NCBI GenBank assembly: GCA_965197575.1
Contig: OZ240214.1
Coordinates: 3,658,001-3,722,000 of the forward strand
Source: VXOI01 sp965197575
Lineage (GTDB): Bacteria; Chloroflexota; Dehalococcoidia; Lucifugimonadales; UBA3495
DNA length: 64,000 nucleotides
Direction of reading: 5' to 3'
Shown: positions 16,609 through 23,248 of the stretch, piece after piece
How the letters are laid out: every line of letters begins with the position of its first letter
Position numbering within the stretch: position 1 is the stretch's first letter
Position numbers and translations under genes: made by a program
The notes under the pieces: generated by a model
The model's input: only the letters and a program-made list of their open reading frames with translations
The model's database searches: none
Told to the model about the DNA's origin: nothing

Positions 16609-17817
16609 CTAAAGCGCGATACCGGACGCATCTGCGACTATTCCTATGTCCTTGTCGCCGCGGCCGCTCAGGCAGACCAGGACTATCTCGTCGGGCGGGA
16701 GCTGCCGGGCCAGCTCTACGGAGGCGTAGACGGCGTGGGCCGACTCCAGCGCCGGGATGATGCCCTCGGTGCGGCAGAGCAGGTGAAACGCCTCCAGCGC
16801 CTGCTCGTCGGTCACCTCCCGGTATTCGGCCCGGCCCGAGTCCTTCAGGTAGCTGTGCTCCGGGCCTACGCCGGGGTAGTCCAGGCCGGCGGAAATGCTG
16901 TGGGCCGGGCTCACCTGCCCGTCCTGGTCCTGCAACAGGTAGGTCATGGCGCCGTGGAGCACGCCGGGACGGCCCGCGGTCAGCGTGGCCGAGTGCTCGC
17001 CGCTCTCCAGCCCGCGGCCCCCGGCTTCCAGACCGATGAGCCGGACGTCCTCATCGGACACGAACGGGTGGAATATACCGATGGAGTTGCTGCCCCCGCC
17101 GACGCAGGCGGTAACGTAGTCGGGCAGCCGCCCCTCGGCTTCCAAAATCTGGCGGCGGGACTCGCGCCCGATGACGCACTGGAAATCGCGCACCATCATC
17201 GGGTAGGGGTGGGGGCCGACGACGCTGCCGATGAGGTAGTGGGTGGTCTCGACGTTGGTCACCCAGTCGCGGATGGCCTCGTTGATGGCGTCCTTCAGCG
17301 TTTGAGTGCCCGATTCCACCGCGATTACCTCGGCTTCCAACAGGCGCATCCGAAAGACGTTCAGCGACTGGCGTTGGATGTCTTCCTTCCCCATGTACAC
17401 GATGCACTGGAGGCCCAGCATCGCGCAGGCGGTGGCCGACGCCACGCCGTGCTGCCCGGCCCCGGTCTCGGCGATGATACGGCTCTTGCCCATGTGCTGG
17501 GCCAGCAGCGCCTGCCCCAGGGCGTTGTTGATTTTGTGAGCGCCGGTGTGGGCCAGGTCTTCCCGTTTCAGGTAAATCCTCGCGCCGCCGGTCTGCCGGG
17601 TGAGGTGTTCGGCAAAGTACAGCGGGGTAGGACGCCCGGCGTAGGTGCTCAGCAGGTGGCCGAGCCTCGACTGGAATTCGGGGTCGGACTTGGCCTCGTT
17701 GTACGCCTCGTCCAGTTCCGCAACCGCCGCCATCAGGGTTTCGGGAATGAACTTCCCGCCGAACTCGCCGAAGCGTCCCCGCTCGTCGGGAAGGTCTGCC
17801 GTTGTTTCTGTCGCCAT
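16609..17817 (-). CDS. trpB: Tryptophan synthase beta chain
   Basis: Condenses indole with serine to tryptophan; PLP enzyme of 402 residues. The core shows GRFGEFGGKFIPETL, YLKREDLAHTGAHKINNALGQ with the PLP lysine K95, AETGAGQHGVA, and GGGSNSIG for the phosphate. It is TrpB1-like in length. The frame remains open upstream into trpF, but ATG at 17817 fits the family start. No trpA follows; the next gene is unrelated and separately promoted. A dispersed palindrome lies between it and trpF. Confidence 0.95.
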   Translation of the reverse strand: MATETTADLPDERGRFGEFGGKFIPETLMAAVAELDEAYNEAKSDPEFQSRLGHLLSTYAGRPTPLYFAEHLTRQTGGARIYLKREDLAHTGAHKINNALGQALLAQHMGKSRIIAETGAGQHGVASATACAMLGLQCIVYMGKEDIQRQSLNVFRMRLLEAEVIAVESGTQTLKDAINEAIRDWVTNVETTHYLIGSVVGPHPYPMMVRDFQCVIGRESRRQILEAEGRLPDYVTACVGGGSNSIGIFHPFVSDEDVRLIGLEAGGRGLESGEHSATLTAGRPGVLHGAMTYLLQDQDGQVSPAHSISAGLDYPGVGPEHSYLKDSGRAEYREVTDEQALEAFHLLCRTEGIIPALESAHAVYASVELARQLPPDEIVLVCLSGRGDKDIGIVADASGIAL

Positions 17818-17844
17818 CGTTATCCGTCCGTTCTTGTCAATAAT

Positions 17845-17877
17845 CCCCTCTCTCTGGGAGAGGGTTAGGGTGAGGGC
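17845..17877. repeat. Dispersed palindromic repeat (CCCTCT...GGGTTAGGGTGAGGGC), trpF-trpB gap
   Basis: CCCCTCTCTCTGGGAGAGGG forms a hairpin followed by TTAGGGTGAGGGC. The same wording recurs at 23214-23248, and in inverted orientation at 44919-44953. It fills most of the 74-base gap between trpF and trpB. Confidence 0.75.
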
Positions 17878-17891
17878 ATCCCTCGCGGTCT

Positions 17892-18569
17892 TTAGGCCGA
17901 GCCGACCAGGGCGGCGTCCGTGTCCCGCGCGTTGGTGACAAACCGCCGAATCTTTCGATGGTCCTTCTTCCCCAAAGTCTCGACGCCGCTGGATACGTCT
18001 ACCCCCCACGGCCTCACCGCGCTGATGGCCCGGCCGACGTTGGCGGGAGTGAGACCGCCAGCCAGCAGGAAGGAGGAGCCCCGGCGCGCCAGGGAGGCCG
18101 CCACCTCCAGGTTGAAGCTCTGGCCAGTCCCGCCTTGGATGCCTTCGACTAAGCGGTCGAGGGTGACCACATGCCCAGCCTCGCTGAACTCCCGAACGCG
18201 CGAGGCCAATTCCGGCACATCCTCCGGGGCCCTGGAAGATGCCGGCACGTGGACTACTTTGATGACCTGGCAATCCAGGCCAGCCGCGTATTTCACGCCC
18301 TCCCGTCCGCACAACTGGACGGCGTCCAGCCCGCAGTGGTCGATGACGGTGTTGACCTCTGCCAGCGGTTGATCGGCGAACAGGCCGACCATCCGCGGCG
18401 CTGGCTGGTCGAGACTTCGCACTGCGTCGACGATGGCCTTGGCGTCGTCCGAGGTGATGCGCCGATGCCGCTCCGGGACGAAGACCATGCCGATAAAGTC
18501 CGCGCCCGCTTCGGCGGCGGCGCAGGCGTCGTCGGGATTTCCGATCCCGCAGATCTTGACCCTGATCAT
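17892..18569 (-). CDS. trpF: Phosphoribosylanthranilate isomerase
   Basis: Third step after anthranilate in tryptophan synthesis, a 225-residue TIM barrel. RVKICGIGNPDDA contains the catalytic C7, and FIGMVFVPERHRR and GLFADQP follow. The catalytic Asp region reads TLDRLVEGIQGGTGQSFNL, and LAGGLTPANVGRA binds the phosphate. Its start codon overlaps the trpC stop in an ATGA. Confidence 0.95.
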   Translation of the reverse strand: MIRVKICGIGNPDDACAAAEAGADFIGMVFVPERHRRITSDDAKAIVDAVRSLDQPAPRMVGLFADQPLAEVNTVIDHCGLDAVQLCGREGVKYAAGLDCQVIKVVHVPASSRAPEDVPELASRVREFSEAGHVVTLDRLVEGIQGGTGQSFNLEVAASLARRGSSFLLAGGLTPANVGRAISAVRPWGVDVSSGVETLGKKDHRKIRRFVTNARDTDAALVGSA

Positions 18570-19384
18570 GGCTGGGGCCTCGTCTCCCCGGCGGCTTGGC
18601 GCTGGCCCGATAACTCCCTAACCTTGGCGGCGACGTCGGGGGCGGTGACCAGGGCCTCGCCCACCAGCACCGCGTTCACCCGGAAGCGGCTCAGGCGGCG
18701 TAGGTCGTCGCGGCTGAAGATGCCGCTTTCGCTGACGATAACCCGGCCTCGGGGCACCAAGGGCGCCAGCCGCTCGGTGACGGAGAGGTCGGTGGTGAAG
18801 GTGTGCAGGTCACGGTTGTTGATGCCGATGATTTCGGCGCCGGCCTGCAATGCAACTTCCAACTCGCCCTCGTCATGCACCTCCACCAAGCATTGCATCC
18901 ACAGCGACTGGGCGGTGTCCAGCAATAGGCGCAGCAACTCCGGCTCCAGGATGGCGACGATCAGCAGAATGCCGTCGGCCCCGGCGGCCCTGGCCTCGAA
19001 GACCTGGTAGGGGTCAAAGATGAAGTCTTTGCGCAGGACGGGGACTCGTTGCGACGCGCCGGTCTCCTTGATGCGGGCCAGGTGCGCCAACTCTCCCTGG
19101 AATCGCGGATCGGTCAAGCACGAAACCGCTGCCGCGCCGTTGCTCACATAGGCTTCGGCCAGCCGCACCGGGTCGAAGTCCGGCGCGAGCAGCCCGCGCG
19201 ACGGCGACGCCTTCTTCACCTCAGCGATGAGCCGGATGCCGCCGCCGATCAGCGCCCCGGAAAGGTTCAGCGGGCGGGGCTGCTTGGCCGCCGCCTCTTG
19301 AAGCACCTCCAGCGGCGTCAAAGCCTGCTGCTCGACCAACTCCACCCGCTTGGCGGTCACTATCTCGTCAAGAATGCTAGGCAC
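18566..19384 (-). CDS. trpC: Indole-3-glycerol phosphate synthase
   Basis: Closes the indole ring from CdRP; a 272-residue TIM barrel, monofunctional. Signatures: LIAEVKKASPSRG (52-64, catalytic Lys), CLTDPRFQG, VLRKDFIFDPYQV (second Lys), GINNRDLHTF and VSESGIFSRDDL. The GTG start has AAGGA upstream and lies within the last codons of the DUF2283 gene, an 8-base overlap that implies cotranslation with the cassette before it. Confidence 0.95.
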   Translation of the reverse strand: MPSILDEIVTAKRVELVEQQALTPLEVLQEAAAKQPRPLNLSGALIGGGIRLIAEVKKASPSRGLLAPDFDPVRLAEAYVSNGAAAVSCLTDPRFQGELAHLARIKETGASQRVPVLRKDFIFDPYQVFEARAAGADGILLIVAILEPELLRLLLDTAQSLWMQCLVEVHDEGELEVALQAGAEIIGINNRDLHTFTTDLSVTERLAPLVPRGRVIVSESGIFSRDDLRRLSRFRVNAVLVGEALVTAPDVAAKVRELSGQRQAAGETRPQP

Positions 19385-19589
19385 TGGGAGTCCTTATTTC
19401 TTTTTCTTCCAATACGCTGGTAAGCGAGTTAAGGATGAACTCCTTCCCTCCTTGAATCTCGAGCAGAACGGGTTTCCCGCTCTTGGTTATGTGAGCAATT
19501 ACACCATCGGATTCATCGGCAGAGTCCACCGGTTCGTTAGAGAGCCAGACCATCAAGATATCTACATCCGGACTGTATTTAAACCTCAT
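19377..19589 (-). CDS. DUF2283 family protein, antitoxin-like
   Basis: A 70-residue protein starting MRFKYSPDVDILMVWLSNEP, which is the DUF2283 pattern (Y-D..aD.lyi). DUF2283 genes are commonly found directly next to DUF4258 genes, an arrangement regarded as toxin-antitoxin-like. SD sequence AGGAGACG precedes the ATG. It overlaps the DUF4258 gene by 11 bases and trpC by 8, so it is woven into the trp operon. Confidence 0.8.
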   Translation of the reverse strand: MRFKYSPDVDILMVWLSNEPVDSADESDGVIAHITKSGKPVLLEIQGGKEFILNSLTSVLEEKEIRTPSA

Positions 19590-19833
19590 ATCGTCTCCTG
19601 CTAGCCGGATACACCGTCACGACAATTATCTCGCCATTCTCTTCGAATACAACCCGAATCAAATGCGAGTCATCAATCGGCGACTGAGCGATAAGCCTAC
19701 CGGAGTGACCTGCCAGGACATTCTGCGGCCGCCTCACTATGTCTATGACGGTTGCTTCATCGATCTCGTATCCATCTTCCTGGGCATCGGCCAGCCTATC
19801 AAAAGCATGGGGCAAAAATCGAATCGGTTTCAA
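19579..19833 (-). CDS. DUF4258 family protein, toxin-like
   Basis: An 84-residue basic protein, MKPIRFLPHAFDRLADAQEDGYEI..., with the HAxxRLxxR/E start of the DUF4258 group, a RelE-superfamily-like fold. The C-terminal part (HLIRVVFEENGEIIVVTVYPASR) is typical. It starts with TTG inside the trpD stop codon (TTGA), so expression should depend on trpD translation. Toxicity is inferred from family association only. Confidence 0.78.
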   Translation of the reverse strand: MKPIRFLPHAFDRLADAQEDGYEIDEATVIDIVRRPQNVLAGHSGRLIAQSPIDDSHLIRVVFEENGEIIVVTVYPASRRRYEV

Positions 19834-20852
19834 CCAGGGCCAAACGCCTGGCTCAACTCAACCAGCGCTTCCAGCTTGGCTTGGGACGCTCCGCTGTCGA
19901 TGGACTGGGCGGCCATTTCGATGCCTGCCCGAAAGTCCGCTACCGCGTCCGCGGCCAGCAACACGCCAGCGGTGTTCAGCAGCACCACGTCGCGGATGGG
20001 GCCGGGTTCGCCCCGGAACAGGCGCTTCATGGTCTCGGCGTTCTCCTCGCGGTCGCCGCCGCGAATGGTTTCCAGCGGAGCGCTTTCAAGACCGGAATTG
20101 GCAGCGTCCAGCGTCCAGTGGCTCACCTGCCCGTCCTTGACCTCCCACACCGATGTCTTTCCCGACAGGGCAATCTCGTCCAGCCCGCCTTCGCCGTGGA
20201 CCACCAGGGTATGATGAGTGTCCAACAGGCGCATCACTTCGGCCATGCGCTCTCCCAACTCCGGGAAGGCCACGCCGATAAGCTGGCTCTGGGCCCCGGC
20301 GGGGTTGGTGAGAGGTCCCAGTATGTTGAACACGGTGCGGATGCCGATCTCCCGCCGCACCGGGGCCGCATGGCGCATCGACGGGTGGAAAGCCGGGGCG
20401 AACATGAAGCCGATGCCGCACTCATTGATGCAGCGCTCGACCCCTTCCGGGGGCAGATCGATGCGCACGCCGAGGGCTTCCAGCACATCGGCCGCGCCGC
20501 AGTTGCCGGAGGCGGCCCGGTTGCCGTGCTTGGCGACCTTCAGACCTGCGCCCGCAGCGACAAAGGCGGCGGCGGTGGAGATGTTGAAGGTGTTTTGTCC
20601 GTCGCCGCCGGTCCCCACCGAGTCGACCAGTTCCCCATCGACGTTGACCTTCAGCGAGAACTCGCGCATGACCCTGGCCATGCCGGCGATCTCTTCCGTC
20701 GCCTCGCCCTTGAGTCGCAGCGCAGTCAAAAACGCCCCCAATTGCGCCGGGGTCGCCTCCCCCCGCATCATCTGCCGCATCACCGCCGCGGCTTCACCCA
20801 TACTAAGGGAACGCCCGGAAACCACCGCGTCGATTGCTTCACGAATGTCCAA
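19830..20852 (-). CDS. trpD: Anthranilate phosphoribosyltransferase
   Basis: Attaches phosphoribose from PRPP to anthranilate. 340 residues, the usual monofunctional size. The PRPP site is VDSVGTGGDGQNTFNIST with GTGGDGQNTFN at 80-90; KHGNRAASGNCGAAD follows, and the anthranilate pocket includes FMFAPAFHPSMRHA and RTVFNILGPLTNPAG. It starts with TTG after CGGAG. HicA is upstream by 18 bases. Confidence 0.95.
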   Translation of the reverse strand: MDIREAIDAVVSGRSLSMGEAAAVMRQMMRGEATPAQLGAFLTALRLKGEATEEIAGMARVMREFSLKVNVDGELVDSVGTGGDGQNTFNISTAAAFVAAGAGLKVAKHGNRAASGNCGAADVLEALGVRIDLPPEGVERCINECGIGFMFAPAFHPSMRHAAPVRREIGIRTVFNILGPLTNPAGAQSQLIGVAFPELGERMAEVMRLLDTHHTLVVHGEGGLDEIALSGKTSVWEVKDGQVSHWTLDAANSGLESAPLETIRGGDREENAETMKRLFRGEPGPIRDVVLLNTAGVLLAADAVADFRAGIEMAAQSIDSGASQAKLEALVELSQAFGPG

Positions 20853-20870
20853 TTATGCTGCTCCGATCAT

Positions 20871-21110
20871 CTAGGAATCCTGGACCGCCCGCAAGAATTC
20901 CAATCTGGCCACACCGGCTTGAGTACAAATCGCTCGCAAGGTCGAAGATTTGATCCTTCTATGATTCGGCATAGCAAAGCTTGTCTCGGTCCCGTCATCA
21001 TTGAGCCGGGCCATAACGATGTGTGCACCTGACCGGACTGCTCGAAAACCGAGAACCTCGAAGGCCCTGATCGCGCGATTCCTTGCTAGGCCTCTCGGAA
21101 ACCGGGTCAT
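20871..21110 (-). CDS. HicA-family toxin-like protein
   Basis: A 79-residue HicA/YcfA-type double-stranded RNA-binding-fold protein: RNRAIRAFEVLGFRAVRSGAHIVMARLNDDG in successive pieces, with the conserved His in GAHIVMA, and AMPNHRRIKSSTLRAICTQAG near the C-terminus. HicA proteins are ribosome-independent mRNA interferases. It follows the HicB-like gene by a TGATG overlap; the antitoxin-first order is the reverse of many hicAB loci. Confidence 0.85.
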   Translation of the reverse strand: MTRFPRGLARNRAIRAFEVLGFRAVRSGAHIVMARLNDDGTETSFAMPNHRRIKSSTLRAICTQAGVARLEFLRAVQDS

Positions 21111-21340
21111 CAGATCGGAACTTCAGCATCAACCAGGTACACTTTCAGCATTGAAGTAGCTTCGTCGACTACATCGTGGCCTACGGTTTCAGCGTAAAAG
21201 CAGATTGCCGACTTCACGTCAGCAAGAGCCTCTTCATACGTGTCACCCTGCCCTACGACTACTCCCTTCAGGCCGACCGGGTATCCCACGAATCCATCCT
21301 CGTGTTCTTCTATTAGGATTTTAATCTGTCTCATGCGCAC
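21110..21340 (-). CDS. HicB-family antitoxin-like protein
   Basis: A 76-residue HicB-like domain: IKILIEEHEDGFVGYPVGLKGVVVGQGDTYEEALADVKSA in pieces, a partial RNase H fold. The length leaves no room for the C-terminal ribbon-helix-helix or HTH DNA-binding domain of many HicB proteins, so it probably neutralises HicA but may not autoregulate at DNA. It precedes hicA in the trp operon. Confidence 0.83.
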   Translation of the reverse strand: MRMRQIKILIEEHEDGFVGYPVGLKGVVVGQGDTYEEALADVKSAICFYAETVGHDVVDEATSMLKVYLVDAEVPI

Positions 21341-21393
21341 TCTGATTAGACGGTTGATTTCTCCAGATAGTAGTGAAAGCCCTTTGCCCGGCG

Positions 21394-21459
21394 CTAGTGT
21401 TTGTCTACCCGGTCCAGGAAGTTTTGCAGCAGGTGTTTGCCGTCGGGGGTCATTATGGA
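21394..21459 (-). pseudogene. Fossil 3' end of a second trpG
   Basis: On the minus strand this stretch reads SIMTPDGKHLLQNFLDRVDKH and a TAG stop. It matches the C-terminus of the intact trpG (22167-22222) almost base for base over about 56 positions; the three differences before the tail are synonymous (TTG/CTG, AAT/AAC, GTG/GTA). The similarity stops abruptly at about 21460. This looks like the leftover tail of an older or foreign trpG allele. Confidence 0.8.
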
Positions 21460-21502
21460 CCCGGCAACCGTCTTATAGCGGCAAATCCGACTCCTCGATT
21501 TG

Positions 21503-21772
21503 CTAGGCTGCATGATAGACTGCGATTATCTCCACGTAATCGCGGTCCAATCGGTAGATGACGCGATAGGATAGCACAAGAATCTCACGTAGGTCTGGTC
21601 GCTCAAATTCCGGTACGATGCGACCGGATTCGGGGAAGTCGGACAAGCCCTGAGCCGCTGACCACAAGCGATCTGTGACCTGGTCTGCCCTACTCTCTGA
21701 TTCCCTCGCGATGAAGAGCCAGATAGCCTCTATTTGGCGAAGCGCTGGCGGCATCCAAATTACCCGCGCCAC
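21503..21772 (-). CDS. RelE/ParE-family toxin-like protein
   Basis: An 89-residue ParE/RelE fold: ALRQIEAIWLFIARESESRADQVTDRL, then FPESGRIVPEF, the PExGR motif of the group, and REILVLSYRVIYRLDRDYVEIIAVYHA at the C-terminus. ParE types poison gyrase and RelE types cut mRNA on ribosomes; which applies here cannot be told. It overlaps the antitoxin gene by 13 bases. Confidence 0.87.
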   Translation of the reverse strand: MARVIWMPPALRQIEAIWLFIARESESRADQVTDRLWSAAQGLSDFPESGRIVPEFERPDLREILVLSYRVIYRLDRDYVEIIAVYHAA

Positions 21773-22110
21773 TCGGTAAACCTTCGCATCGCTTCCTCAT
21801 GGGGAACCCCCTTGCCGTTCTTGGCATCTTCGAGTCCCATCTCGACGTGAAAGAGCAGGTCCAGCCGGTAGGCGGCCTCATTGACCGCCGCATAGCCGGT
21901 TAAATGATCGGGCAGGCGTTGCATCATGTCCAGAATCTGGTCCTTCTTCAGGACGAAGGTGGCTCCCGGAGCAGTGCTCTTTTCGCGCCCTATACGGGCC
22001 GGTTCCGGCTGGAATCCATAGAGCTTTCCCAGACGGCGAACCGCATCGTCAAAAGTTAAGGCGTCGGGAAACCTCTGAACCGACTCAAGAATCGTCGCTT
22101 TGGTGGTCAT
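21760..22110 (-). CDS. Antitoxin-like partner of the ParE/RelE protein
   Basis: A 116-residue acidic protein. The C-terminus, GLEDAKNGKGVPHEEAMRRF, is the hallmark of small antitoxins paired with RelE/ParE toxins. Two related units are visible: ILESVQRFPDALTFDDAVRRL at 8-28 and ILDMMQRLPDHLTGYAAVNEAAYRL in the middle, suggesting internal duplication of the helical module. It lies 31 bases after trpG on the same strand. Confidence 0.8.
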   Translation of the reverse strand: MTTKATILESVQRFPDALTFDDAVRRLGKLYGFQPEPARIGREKSTAPGATFVLKKDQILDMMQRLPDHLTGYAAVNEAAYRLDLLFHVEMGLEDAKNGKGVPHEEAMRRFTEWRG

Positions 22111-22141
22111 ACCAACATCCTCCGCAATTCTCTGAGATAAG

Positions 22142-22732
22142 TCAGACCCTGGCTTGCTTATATCCCTCCACCCGGTCCAGGAAATTTTGCAACAGGTGTT
22201 TGCCGTCGGGGGTCATTATGGATTCGGGGTGGAACTGCACCCCCTCCACCGGGTGCTCTTTATGCCGAAGGCCCATAATAAGCCCGTTTTCGGTGCGGGC
22301 GGTCACTTCCAGGCAGTCGGGCACCGTCTCGGAGTAGACCACCAGCGAATGATAGCGTATCGCCTCGAACGGATTGGGCAGCCCGGCAAGCACCCCTGCG
22401 CCGCTGTGGTGGACCATCGACGTCTTGCCGTGGCGAATCTCTCCGGCCTGATCGACCACTGCCCCGTAAACGTAACCGACGCACTGGTGACCCAGGCAGA
22501 CGCCCAGGGTGGGGACCTTTGCCCCGAACCGCCGGATTACGTCGTTGGAAATGCCGGCCTCCTTGGGGGTGCAGGGCCCTGGAGAGATTACGATACCGTC
22601 GGGGTCCAACTCCTCGATCTCGTCGAGGGTGATCTTGTCGTTGCGGTGAGTAACGACCTCGGCCCCCAGCTCGGCCAGGTACTGGTAAAGGTTGTAGGTG
22701 AAGCTGTCGTAGTTGTCGATCAATAGCAGCAT
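22142..22732 (-). CDS. trpG: Anthranilate synthase component II (glutamine amidotransferase)
   Basis: Supplies ammonia from glutamine to TrpE. A 196-residue class I GATase with LLIDNYDSFTYNLYQYL at the start, ISPGPCTPKEAG (oxyanion), nucleophile C79 in GVCLGHQC, and the triad H168/E170 in VQFHPESIM. It could also serve aminodeoxychorismate synthase (PabA), but its place behind trpE supports TrpG. Its 3' 56 bases are duplicated as a fossil downstream. Confidence 0.95.
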   Translation of the reverse strand: MLLLIDNYDSFTYNLYQYLAELGAEVVTHRNDKITLDEIEELDPDGIVISPGPCTPKEAGISNDVIRRFGAKVPTLGVCLGHQCVGYVYGAVVDQAGEIRHGKTSMVHHSGAGVLAGLPNPFEAIRYHSLVVYSETVPDCLEVTARTENGLIMGLRHKEHPVEGVQFHPESIMTPDGKHLLQNFLDRVEGYKQARV

Positions 22733-22743
22733 GGCGGGCCCTC

Positions 22744-23184
22744 CTAGAAGACCTCCACGAACTCCAGCCAGTTGCCGTCGGGGTCGGTGGCGTAGCAGGC
22801 CTTGCGCGACAGATTGCCGTTTTCGTCGTGCATCGACGCCGGCGGGTTGTTGTAGCTCAGGCCCTTCTGCGAAGTCTCCTCGTAGAAGCGGTCGATGTCT
22901 TCGACGTAGAATGCCAGGTGCGACGCTCCCAAGTCGTTGCGGGCCACTCCTCCGGGACCGCTCTGCGGCGAGAGGTACTGGATCAGCTCCAACTGGTGCC
23001 CCTCGCCCATGTCCACGAATCCGCCCTTGATGTGAGCGCCGGGGAAGGCCAGCACCTGCTCGACGAACTCGCCCTGTCGCTCGGTACGGCCGGCGACGCG
23101 CATCCCCAGCACCTCGGAGTAGAACCGGACCGACTCTTCGATGTCCCTGACCACGAAACCCGTGTGGAAAAACGATTTCAGCAT
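22744..23184 (-). CDS. VOC (glyoxalase/bleomycin-resistance) superfamily protein
   Basis: A 146-residue two-module VOC protein: FFHTGFVVRDIEESVRFYSEVLGM at the N-terminus with candidate metal ligand H7, ELIQYLSP mid-module, HLAFYVEDIDRFYEE starting module two, and ATDPDGNWLEFVEVF as the C-terminal ligand Glu strand. Substrate unknown; lactoylglutathione lyase is not implied. The start is the ATG nine bases after AGGAGGT. It is enclosed between trpE and trpG, unusual for a glyoxalase-like gene. Confidence 0.85.
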   Translation of the reverse strand: MLKSFFHTGFVVRDIEESVRFYSEVLGMRVAGRTERQGEFVEQVLAFPGAHIKGGFVDMGEGHQLELIQYLSPQSGPGGVARNDLGASHLAFYVEDIDRFYEETSQKGLSYNNPPASMHDENGNLSRKACYATDPDGNWLEFVEVF

Positions 23185-23213
23185 ATCGTGATACCTCCTA
23201 TCCAACTGCGTAT

Positions 23214-23248
23214 CCCCTCTCCCTCTGGGAGAGGGTTAGGGTGAGGGC
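23214..23248. repeat. Dispersed palindromic repeat, trpE-VOC gap
   Basis: CCCCTCTCCCTCTGGGAGAG followed by GGTTAGGGTGAGGGC, nearly identical to the copy at 17845. The trpE stop codon lies at its right edge. Confidence 0.78.

Noticed and set aside
17818..18312. N-terminal extension of TrpB
   Set aside because: Open frame only because it shadows trpF; no family similarity, and ATG 17817 matches TrpB starts.
21394..22222. The repeated trpG tails as attL/attR of an integrative element
   Set aside because: No integrase is present, and the copies differ at synonymous sites, indicating independent evolution and not a recent core-site duplication.
17845..23248. CCCTCT palindromes as a CRISPR array
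   Set aside because: Copies are single, kilobases apart, in gaps between genes, with no regular spacers or cas genes.
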